Positions 49,101-61,100 of a stretch of 64,000 bases of DNA are shown piece after piece. Every line of letters starts with the position of its first letter. Within the stretch, counting starts at the first letter, position 1. This DNA is from Bostrychus sinensis. Taxonomy: Eukaryota > Chordata > Actinopteri > Gobiiformes > Eleotridae. Made by a program: the position numbers and the translations under genes. The stretch spans positions 630,001-694,000 of the forward strand of contig CM036255.1 in assembly GCA_020698575.1 (NCBI GenBank), written 5' to 3'. The notes beneath the pieces are model-generated. The model did not search any database. It was not told the origin of the DNA and was given only the letters and a program-made list of their open reading frames with translations.

Positions 49101-52100
49101 TTATTACCTTTTCATGCTTTTTATGGATTTGTATATATATTTTTAAGTTTGATTTTATATTTTATCTTGTGCAGCACTTTGGACGACTTAGTTGTTTGTA
49201 AAGTGCTTTATAAATAAAGTTGAAGTTGCAGTTTCAGGGCTAACAGAAGTATACATGTTGTTTTGAACATTATCAACAGCATCCTTGAGTGCAGCAAGGG
49301 CAGGGAGTCCCAGGAATCCATGGTGCATAGTATTTAGATCATTCATTCACTCCTGACAGGATCAGTGCATGGCTGTATGGATACCCACTCACAAGTGGTC
49401 ACAGGGCTCCAGGATATAACTGGCAATCATGAGAATTTCGTATGACTTTGAACACAGTATGCTCACTGACTTGGTTAAACAAAATGTTGAAGAGTTCAAA
49501 ATGCACCCTCAAACAAAAGTGACATTCAGATCAGTTATGTTTGCTTTAAGATGTTTCTCAAATGAAGAATAAACCAGGAAACAAGCACAAACAAAACAGT
49601 GTTTACAAAAACATACATGTATGAAGTTTACAAACCATGAGTGCTATGTGGTGTTCATCATTAGAAGCTCAGCCACCCATTGGTTGAGAATAGATGGCAG
49701 TTATCACTGGTCAGGGTGTAATTATGACTGGTCAGACTAATTATCACTGGCCAGTAGGGATGTAACAATTCTTCATAAATCAGCTAAAAATTGATGCAAA
49801 AGATAAACATTTTGAATTGGTGTGGGGAAAAAATGAATCGCGATGCCCCTTTAATGCTGCGTTCACACCGGACGCATTTGAGGCGTCTGGGGCGTCTGGT
49901 TAAGTCTATGTAAACGCGCGTCTAGACATCCAGCAGCTCTGCTACTTTTATAAAGACAGCAGTCAAAAAGATAGCAACAAGACATAGAGGGGACCTTAAC
50001 TTTAGCGTGTGCTGAGCTGAGCTCGTTGGATTAGCAGTTACTGTACTCCCCCAAAAAACAGCAAAAACAGTCTGTGTACTGAGTGCTAGCCTAGCCTATA
50101 ACCCGCTAAAACCACTAGAGACCGCTATTAAACAAGAAAAAACTCCGCTCTGCTGCTGGTGTTGAGTGCCTAAAAACAGCAGTAGTGTCCTGGGGACATG
50201 TCCTCGCACCGACACGGGACACAGGTGAGCAAACCGGCATGGTCTCAGTTGGAATTAGCCCTGAATGAGCGGACATTACCCTGGCACAACAGACTCCTCC
50301 CATGACGCGAATTCGCGTCTGAACAAATTTGTTTTGACGCGCGAACAGAGCGTCTGACTTCAAAATGTTCAAGTGTCCAACTAGACGCGTCTGACGCGAA
50401 TTTGACGCCTCAAACGCGTCCGGTGTGAACGCAGCATAATACAGCGTGCAGGCCACTGGTGCGTAATCTGGTTCACTTGTTTGGCATCATTACCTGGCCA
50501 TTTTACTTAAAAGAAACATCCATTTATATCAAGTTTTAGTTTATAGAACTTGTTAAATCGTTAGCCCGACGTGCCGGGAACGTAAAAAGGCTGTACTTTT
50601 TACTAATTACTCGGAGCGACTCGGGGGTGTACTTTTTCTCCTCGGTACGTCTCACACAGAGGAGGAGCATGCACAGCGCCCTCATTTACAGGGGAACAAC
50701 AACAAGCCCAGTGCGGACAGAGAGACACCTCTGAAGGTATTATTTAGGCAGCACATACCTGTTTTCTCTGTTTACCGTCGTTCAGTAAGTAGCTTGTTGT
50801 TAGCAGTGAGCTAAAGGAAATCTAAGTGGCTACTAAATCTATCTAAATCTATTATCTTTTTAATTTCTTCTCATATCTTTGCGACAGATCATTGACAAGG
50901 AGATCAACCCATATGTGGATCAGTGGGAAGCAGAAGGCATTTTTCCAGCCCACAAAATCTTCAAGATCTTAGGGAATGCTGGTTTTCTAGGAGTAAATAA
51001 ACCAGTCGGTAAGAGGACTTATTTTTTAACTTAACTTAGATTTACCAATGGTGGTTGAACTTGGAGGTCTAAAACAAAATGCATTTGTGTGTTGTTGTTT
51101 TTTTTCTTATTCGTTTTTCTTATTATTAATAATAAAAATAATAATGCATTAGTCTTATATAGCGCTATTCTAGACACTCAAAGTCGCTTTACAATTTGGT
51201 GCATTATTCATTCACTCCTCAGTCTCACTCGGTGAGAGATATCTCTGTAGCATGGCCACCAAATACAGTCATGTTGGCACATTCATACAGGCAAGGTGAG
51301 TGAAGTGTCTTGCCCAAGGACACAAGGACAATATGGACTGCCGGTTGCGGGGGTTGAACCACCAACCTTTGGGTTAGTGGGCAATCGTCGCTACCAACTG
51401 GGCTACTGCCACCCAATCCATTGCTGTACTTAAAGATCTCACACAGACATACCACAGAGCAGAGTGCAGACATAGTGTAATAATTGTGTAATAATTAGTG
51501 TAATAATTTACAGGACCAAAGAGATGGTTGAGCATTAACTAATTTTGATATTAGAAATGATGATTTTGAAGAAGCTAAGTTTGAAGCTAAAATTTGAGTT
51601 TCTTGCTGGTTTGTCAGAATGTGTTGTGTTTGCACCTGCAGTGCCTGAAACGTTCAAAAGCACATGTTGTGCAGCTGGTTATATTGCATTTCTCTCAAAA
51701 AATCTAAGTAAAGTGGGTCGTTTGAGACATTGCTCAGAAGAACAGTGTTCTTTGATTAAAAAACACTGGCAAAGTGGTCTCTCTGATCTTAACCCGAGTG
51801 GTGTTCTGTTGTTGGACTTCTGTGCTTGTCATGGATTGTCCATAACGAACACCATGTTCAAGCAAAAGGGTGTCTATCGGCATCAGAGCAGTTCTCAAAA
51901 ACAGTGGTTATACAACTAAATATTAGTTCAGAGATTCACAGGAAAGCAAAATCTTAAAGCATTTGTCAGTTTATACAGTAAATGTTTGAGTTTAAGAAAT
52001 GTGCAGACACTGCTATTTTTTTGAACAGCCTAATCCTTTTTTCTTCACTTTATGTAAAGGAATAACAAATGTGATAATTTTTTGTTCATGTTTTGATATG

Positions 52101-55100
52101 AAATAGAATGAGCAGTGTCCTCAATGCATTTCCATGTGTAAAAATAAAAGCAAAATGGGGATTCTAAAATCTTTGGAAATTTATGTTTTATACAGTAAGA
52201 GTTAATTTAAATTTAAGAGTTAGTTTAAAGAGTGGAGGTCAGAGACAAGGACAGTGGAATTAAAATATACTGAGTACACACTGGCATTAGTGACAGGATT
52301 AGAGTGTATAATCAGCTCATATACTCCACCTGAGCCTTACACTGAGCAGTGTATGGAAGGAGACTTTAATCTAGGCCTAATAAAGATACACTGAACAAAA
52401 ATATAAACGCAACACTTTTGCTTTTGCTCCCATTTTTCATGAGATGAACTCAAAGATCTGAAACTTTTTCTACATAAACAAAATAACCATATCTCTCAAA
52501 TATTGTTCACAAATCTGTCAAATCTGTGATAGTGAGCACTTCTCCTTTGCCGAGATAATCCATCCCTCCTCACAGGTGTGCCATATCCAGATGCTGATGA
52601 GACAGCATGATTATTGCACAGGTGTGCCTCAGACTGGCCACAATAAAAGGCCACTCTGAAATGTGCAGTTTAATCACACAGCACAATGCCACAGATGTCG
52701 CAAGTTTTGAGGGAGCGTGCAATTGGCTGCTGACGGCAGGAATGTCCACCAGAGCTGTTGCTCGTGAATTGAATGTTCATTTCTCTACCATAAGCCGTCT
52801 CCAAAGGCGTTTCAGAGAATTTGGCAGTACATCCAACCAGCCTCACAACCGCAGACGACGTGTAACCACACCAGCCCAGGACCTCCACATCCAGCATGTT
52901 CACCTCCAAGATCGTCTGAGACCAGCCACTCGGACAGCTGCTGAAACAATCGGTTTGCATAACCAAAGAATTTCTGCACAAACTGTCAGAAACCGTCTCA
53001 GGGAAGCTCATCTGCATGCTCGTCGTCCTTATCGGGGTCTCAACCTGACTCCAGGTTGTCGTCGTAACCGACTTGAGTGGGCAAATGCTCACATGCGATG
53101 GCGCCTGGCACGTTGGAGAGGTGTTCTCTTCACGGATGAATCCTGGTTTACACTTTTCAGGGCAGATGGCAGACAGCGTGTGTGGCGTCGTGTGGGTGAG
53201 CGGTTTTCTGATGTCACTGTTGTGGATCGAGTGGCCCATGGTGGCGGCGGGGTTATGGTATGGGCAGGCGTATGTTATGGACGAAGAACACAGATGCATT
53301 TTATTGATGGCATTTTGAATGCACAGAGATATCGTGACGAGATCCCCATTGTTGTGCCATACATCCAACAACATCACCTCATGTTGCAGCATGATAATGC
53401 ACGACCCCATGTTGCAAGGATCTGTACACAGTTCTTGGAAGCTGAAAACATCCCAGTTCTCCAGACCTCCCAGTAAACCCCCCCAGTAAAACAAAACTGT
53501 ATGTTTCAGAGTGGCCTTTTATTGTGGCCAGTGATTGTTGCACACCTGTGCAATAATCATGCTGTCTCATCAGCATCTGGATATGGCACACCTGTGAGGA
53601 GGGATGGATTATCTCGGCAAAGGAGAAGTGCTCACTCTCACAGATTTGACAGATTTGTGAACAATATTTGAGAGATATGGTTATTTTGTTTATGTAGAAA
53701 AAGTTTCAGATCTTTGAGTTCATCTCATGAAAAATGGGAGCAAAAGCAAAAGTGTTGCGTTTATATTTTTGTTCAGTGTATGTCCAGTGATTATCAAGTT
53801 CAGTTCATCAGGGGTTTTTTTGTGACTAGGTCCTATCTATTTGGGTAATAACTGAAGAAGTATTAAAATGTTAGATAGTCTGAAAAGTCATTTTGACAGA
53901 CATAGGACAAGGTTCAAAACAGTCATTTGGACTTGGTTTGTAGAGTTGAAGGTGTTTCATCTCTCATCCAAGAGACTATGTAGTGGGGCTGGTCGAAATT
54001 GGAAGACAAGCTTTGACCCTACTCAGAGTATGCTTTGCATGTAAACATAGCGAATAGCCAAGGGCACAGCTCATGATGTTAATGGCAATTATCTCACTGA
54101 ACGATTATCAGAATTATAAAAATTGCTGCAAACAATTAATCTTTACTGTTTTCATTGCAATGAGTGATATAATTGTCTATCACCCCACCTCTACTGCAGG
54201 GCTTCTCCTTGCTTTCAGAGGACTAAAGGACAGAATCCAGAATTTTCTCCACCGTAATTATCCTCTTTATTCTGTAAAAATACCTGTGTTAACAAATTGT
54301 TCAAAAGCCCAAAACCTCTAAATCCCCAACTTTATTTATAAATTGTTGCTTCTAGTCTTACCTTTGGACTTTTGATCTTATGATCTTTGATCATCTTTCA
54401 GCTTGTGATTTTTAGACAAAAAAGCCTTTTAAATGCTTGGCCCCACAGTTCAGTCTGTTCAAGACACTAAAAGTTGCAGTTACAACATTTTAGACCAGTG
54501 TTGAGAGCCATACTCAGTCATATGGGTCACAGGGCCACACTGTGGTGTGCTGACAAAGGGAGTATGAGCATTAAGGCATCTTCAGGAACATATAGTTTGC
54601 TTATTGGAATCCCTTCTCAAACATGTATGAAGTCTATTCAGCTGTGTCTGCAGGTGTTGGCTGTGCTGTGAGTCTCTAGCCTGCTTTCTTTCGTCTTATG
54701 CTATAATTATTTAGCCTGAGCATATGGAACATGTTTAGGTGACGCTCACACAACACCGCCCAGTGAACACCATTGTGAGCCCACATCTGCCGCAGCCCAT
54801 GTTTGTTTTGGTTCAGCACACAGGCAACCTGCTGTTTTGTTACAGTACATCTCTGGGGCCATATTCTCCACAGCAGGCTGCTCAGAGACTGAGCCCCTCC
54901 TGATGCACCTGTTTCCTCTTTATTATGTTTTTTTGGCAGCTCTGCACTTTATCTCTCAACCCACAGCCCCTTTCTGTGCCAGTCTGTGTCAGCTTTGTTT
55001 TCCATCCTCTGATAACTAGCCGGTCTACGGCTATGACAGCACTTTGTGGAGTTGTAGGCTTACATATGGCAGTCGCAAGTTAATACTTATTGTCTGTCAG

Positions 55101-58100
55101 AGGCAGGATCTGTCAGTTTGTTAGCACTATGATTATTCATGAGAGAAGTCCTGTTGGTTTTGTCTGCCAGGGATTATAATGTGAAGGATTTCAGTCACTT
55201 TCCCTCGTGTTTTCATGAGTTACTGTTGTTTTTTGACAGTTTGCAGACAGTGTGTTTACCAGCAGCACTTAAATATCTAAGTGACACATCCCACGTGTGA
55301 GAAGGTAGATGTCTCTTACGTTAGGTCCTTTTCTGTAACAGAAACAGTGGTTGTGGTGAAATTCAGTGGAATAAGCAGATGAAAAGAATTGTGTAAAAAT
55401 AATTGATTCAATTCAGTTATCAAGTTATTCAAGTTTGCGTGTGGCATTTCCCATTTACACACCCAATACACACTCCAGTACAGGAGGTGGCGGTATGCAG
55501 ATTTGAATGGTGGTAGAAGGAGGTTTGTCCTCTATTGTTGCCGTACACACTCAGTTTGGCAGGCAGTTTGCGCTGTGCATTTTTGCGGTAAAGATGGCAA
55601 CAGAGGATGACGACGACTCTCCACCAGAAAACCTGTGGCCCTATCTCCAGCCCATGTTCGAGGTTCAAGACATGAAAAATTATTCATATTATTTTAAGTG
55701 TTTGCTTTGTTTGCCTCGGACGAATGTCCTCACAGCCTACAAAAATTCACCGTCCCACCTGAGGAAGCATGTGTACTTAAACACTGTAACTAGTAATTTA
55801 GTCACCATTTTTACTGTATAGTTAGTTGGTCAAATAATCTTATGAACTCCGCTGGACAGGGGCCTTTTTGTTCATTTTAGATGTTTTTTTTTTACATTAC
55901 GTGTGGATTTGCAGGTAGGACCAGGTGTGTGTGTGTTGCGCGTGCTTATTGTCACTGTAGGTATGAAGTTGCCTGGAAATTCCAGACTCACCACTGTACC
56001 AGCGGATGAGTCTGTTTGCCATGAAATCAATTCGATTTCTAGAGCGGAGCAAACCCGAGTAAATTGACAGCAGAGTAAGCCTATCAGAAAATGGCAGACA
56101 TGACGTTAACAAAGCGACAAGAAAGTGAGCAACACAAAAACATTTTTTTTATAAAGGCTTCTAGTGCTGTAAGCTGGTGTGGTTTTAATGACTCTATGTT
56201 TTTGGTCATTTAAAACAGAATTTACTGCTGAATGAAACAAACTCCTCCTCGGCTCCTCGGTGCGCCATCTTGATTGTTGTTGTTGAGGACGCTGCTTGCG
56301 AAGGACACGTGACTTAAATAAACGAATCAAAATGCACGGTACGGTTGGGATCTGAATCCAACCACGGTGGACGGCGTGGTGACCAGACTGATATGTCTCT
56401 GTAAAATAATACAGAGACATATCAGTCTGGATTTTCCAGGCAAGGTCTGAAGTCACTTCCTTAGTAAGACTAGTCCCAGGGGCAAACAAACCTTGATAAC
56501 ACAGGGAATTGCTTCGGTATCACCTATCAAACTGGCTTGTGAGCAAATGCGTGATTCAACATAGCAAGAGACGAAGGGGAGACAACCCAAAGAAAGAGGG
56601 GCTATCACCAGGTCACAGACAGCAACTCGTTAACTTCCACACCAAGAAAACATTAGGCCTATTTAATGCCAAGTTGTCACACAAATGACTGCACATAACT
56701 TCAAGGTACCACTCAACAATTAGAGAGAGAAGTGCAGAGAGAAGTCCCATTAGCCTAAAGTTACATGTCATGTTTTGTAAGGAAGGTGGAGAAATGTGTG
56801 GGTTACCTTATTATAAATGAAGCTCACATCTCTTCCTTTCAGCTAGGCAAACGTGTTCATAAAACACGGTAATCACTCTGTCACTGTAGACTGGTGGTTT
56901 CTGTATAATATCCGATTGAAAACGCAGCCAATACATTCAGGTGAATTTGTCCCAAAAACTTCAGAGAAAAGATTTAATTCTCTTCAGTGTCAAAAACTCT
57001 GCTCTGCTCTGGATGTAATAGAGATCTGAGATAATTTCAGTGTCTTAAAGAATCCTGCAAACTCCGCACTGCTGTAGATTATCATTAATAAACAACTTTG
57101 GCCACAATAGTTTACTACCGCCGCCATCCCTCAAAAGTACAGATGTAGCTACATGGACGCAACTGTAGGGTACATGCTCTGTGATTGGCCAAACACAGAG
57201 CAATAATGCTGTAGATGGTAGCAGGGGCGAGACTCTCTCTTGTCAATCACTCCTCTGATGTAATGTGCCGTGTGGTTCTTGGGCTAATAAAAAAAAGCCC
57301 CTTTTCCGTTTTTTGCGGTAATATTGGTTTATTTTAAAACAAAAAACAATATTGAGCCTGTAGCCAGTACAATACAAGATTAGAATCTCATATAAGACAC
57401 ATATAAGAATATTAAAAAGTATATATTAATTTACAATAAAAACTAACATACATGCCTCTTGTCATTCTAATCTAAATTATTCAGTTCTGTGAACTAGAAC
57501 AAATACTGCAAGTAATAATTAAGAGTAAAAAGCTCAATGTGTTGACATCTACAGGGTTTAATTATGTAGGTATGAAAATGTATTTTCATATTTTTGGAGC
57601 TGCAGATCTGTGTTGAATGCAGCAGAAATTTCCACATTACTATTGACTGCACACATTTGAAATGCATTCTAGAAAAAAAAAGATTTTTCAAAAAAGTATT
57701 TTGACTATTTATGTATTTCTGAAAGCACCTACTTCAGTACTTTTACTCAAGTAATAATTTTACTGAGCAACTTTTACTTGTATTGGAGTAAGATTTGACG
57801 AGGAGGATCTGTACTTTTACTTAAGTAATGAAGTTGTCCACCACTGGAGATGTGTGTTCACTCGTGTGACTTATGTGTTGTGTGCAGAGTACGGAGGCCT
57901 GGGCCTGGACTTTAGCTACAGTATGGCAGTGGCAGAGGAGCTGGGGCACATTCGCTGTGGAGGCATCCCTATGGCCATCGGAGTGCAGACTGACATGGCT
58001 ACGCCGGCCCTGGCCAGGTATTGACACTACCTGTCATACTGACCACAGTACACAGTAAATAGTATTAAAGCCCTCGGGAGTGTGTCCATTGCTATTTGAT

Positions 58101-61100
58101 TTCCTGAATCTTGTGCGTTTGTTTAGGTTTGGGTCAGCGACACTAAAAAAGGAGTTCTTGCTTCCTTCTGTCCTGGGAGAGAAGGTGGCCTGCCTGGGAG
58201 TGAGTGAGGGGGGAGCTGGCTCAGATGTCTCCAGTAGGTCTCCTCATTCTTATATTTTTCATCATAAAACTAAATGAAACAAAATTCTACTTATAAAACA
58301 GTAGAAAGCTCAGAAAGGTTGGCATAATCGGTTCCTTCTAATGCCTAAAATAAAGGATCACTCAAGAGAGTAAAAAAGCAGTGATATATTTTCCTGAGGG
58401 CAAATTAAAAACTCAAGCTGATGATTTTGTAAGTAGTGTGTGACATGTACCACTCTGTCCTGACACTCTGCACTCCTGCAGGCATCAGGACCAAGGCGGT
58501 GAGGAAAGGGGATGAGTATGTGATCAACGGAGGAAAAATGTGGACCACCAACGGCACACAGGCAGACTGGATGTGTCTGCTGGCCAACACGAGTGATGGA
58601 CCTCTGCACAAGAACAAGTCTCTCATCTGTTTGCCCATGAACCTGCCAGGTACACACTGTCTGCCCATAAACCTGCAGGTGCTCCTCTTTCTCCTCATAA
58701 ACCTGCAGGTGCTCCTCTTTCTCCTCATAAACCTACAGGTTCTCCACTGCCCTCCCATGAACCTGCAGGTGCTCCCCTGTCCGCCCATGAACCTGCAGGG
58801 GCTCCCCTTTTCCCCTGTCTGCCCGTGAACCTGCAGGTGCTCCCCTGTAGATTGACCGTTAAATCGAGAGCTTTACCTTTCGGCTCAGCTCCTTCTTCAC
58901 CACGACAGACCGATACAACGACTTCATTACTGCAGATGCTGCACCGATCCGTCTGTCAATCTCATGTTCCATCCTTCCCTCACTCGTGAACAAGACCCCA
59001 AGATACTTGAACTCCTCCACTTGAGGCAGAAACTCCCCTCCAACCTGGACAGGGCAAACCACTCCCTCCCGCCCCTTGCTGTGCCTAGAAATTCTGTCCA
59101 TAAAAATTATGAACAAAACCGGTGACAAAGGGCAGCCCTGCCAGAGTCCAAAATGCACTGTGAACAGGTCCAACTTACAACAGGCAATGCGGACCAAACT
59201 CCTGCTCCGGTCATACAGAGACCGGACAGCCCTTAGCAGAGGGCCTCGGACCCCATACTCCCAGAGCACCCCCCACAGGATACCACGAGGGATACGGCCT
59301 TCTCCAAATCCACAAAGCACATGTGTACAGGTTGGCGAACTCCCACGAACGCTCAAGCACCCTATGGAGGGTATAGAGCTGGTCCACTGTTCCACGACTG
59401 GGGAGAAAACCACATTGTTCCTCCTGAATCCGAGGTTCGACTATCGGCCGAATTCTCCTCTCCAGTACCCTGGAATAGACTTTCCTGGGGAGGCTGAGAA
59501 GTGTGATCCCCCTATAGTTGGAACACACCCTCCGGTCCCCCTTCTTAAAAAGAGGGACCACCACCCCAGTCTGCCAGTCCAGAGGAACTGTCCCCAACCG
59601 CCACGTGATGTTGCAGAGACGTGTCAGCCACGACAGCCCCACAACATCCAGAGTCTTGAGGTACTCAGGGTGGATCATCCACCCCCGTTGCCTTGCCACC
59701 GAGGAGCTTTTTAACCACCTCAGTGACTTCAGCTTGGGTGATGAACGAGTCCACCCCCGAGTCCCCAGCCTCTGCCTAATCCTCAACGGAAGACGTGTCG
59801 GTGGGATTGAGGAGATCCTCAAAGTATTCCTTCCACCGCCCGACAACCTCCCCAGTCGAGGTCAACAACTCCCCATCACCACTGTAAACAGTGTTGGTGA
59901 AGCACTGCTTCCCCCTCCTGAGGCGGCGGACGGTTTGCCAGAAAACAATACGTTTGGACCTGCCAGGTCTTTCCGGCCTCCTCCTCCGCCAGCGGATCCA
60001 ACTCACCACCACCCAACCTATAATATATAATCACGTTCTAGAATTTGATAATGTCAAATGCCAGTATTACTATTGAGGTTAGACACTAATTTCAAAAATA
60101 GAAATAGAAAGAAATATTCAAACAGAAAATCCACAGTTTTTGTCAAAGCTGCACTACCTGATTTCTTTTTCCTTGTATTTTGGCAAAGATAATTATTTTC
60201 TTATTAATACAGCATAACTGAATTGTCTTCTGAGAAAAAATGAGACTTTGAGGTCACCTGTGGGCTGTATTATAATGGAGCACAGGAGCACTCTGATTGG
60301 TCAGTACATCCTTTATCTATCCAGAACTAGAATCTATCAGAAATAATGTGAAGCTATTGTTTTATTTAAAAATGTATAGCATATTCACAGATTTTTATTT
60401 TTTTATTTTAAAATAATTAAAACCAAACTCCAGATCTCTGCTATGTTATTGTGATACCTCCTGGCCGGTGTTCATAATTCCAGGTTTGTGTGAGACTGTG
60501 ATAGAGTGTGAAGGAGAGGAATTAGGAAAGGCGAATGTATCATTCAAACATTAAATTTTTTTGGACATATCACTTTTACAGTCACAAAATCAGGTAGTGC
60601 AGCTTTAAGGTCCACAAACTCTCAGTATTTATCTTGTGGCTTAATGCTCTGTGTACTGTCTACAATCACTCCTGGTAATTGAATAATATCACCACTTTTT
60701 GACTCAATAGTGAAAAAATATTTCACTGTAGGTAATTTATGCTGACAGAGAAGCCATTGAACTTTGTGCCAGTTTTTGTTTCATGAAATATTAACTATAA
60801 ACTCGGCCAAGACATCTGCATTTTGAATCGTTAGGAGCAGATTCTATAATGGAATTCTTACCTGCCCTCCACCTCAACATAGGCCCTCAGGCCCTATTCT
60901 CATATGTAACGTTTGTTATTGTTGTAGTGGCGAGCGGATCGATCTACATATCAATAGTAGTAGTTTGTATCGGTGTCGAGGTCATCTCTGCTGCTCCCCT
61001 CCACTCCCACTAAAACTCAGTGAACTGTGAAGGAAGACGTTTTTTTTAATTGCCCATATCTCCATATCTGGAATCTGGGTGATATCAGCTTGGTATATAC

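Noticed and set aside
52670..53494. 274-codon open frame on the minus strand
   Set aside because: It is antisense to the Tc1 transposase and has no domain; its openness follows from the codon pattern of the plus strand.
53975..54200. Possible hAT element with GTGGGG and CCCCAC ends
   Set aside because: The ends match for only a few bases and no target duplication was found.
58649..58828. Exon 5 extended in frame through the minisatellite
   Set aside because: The frame does stay open to 58828, but the first repeat interval is 29 bp, so the later donors change the phase and would not join exon 6 in frame.
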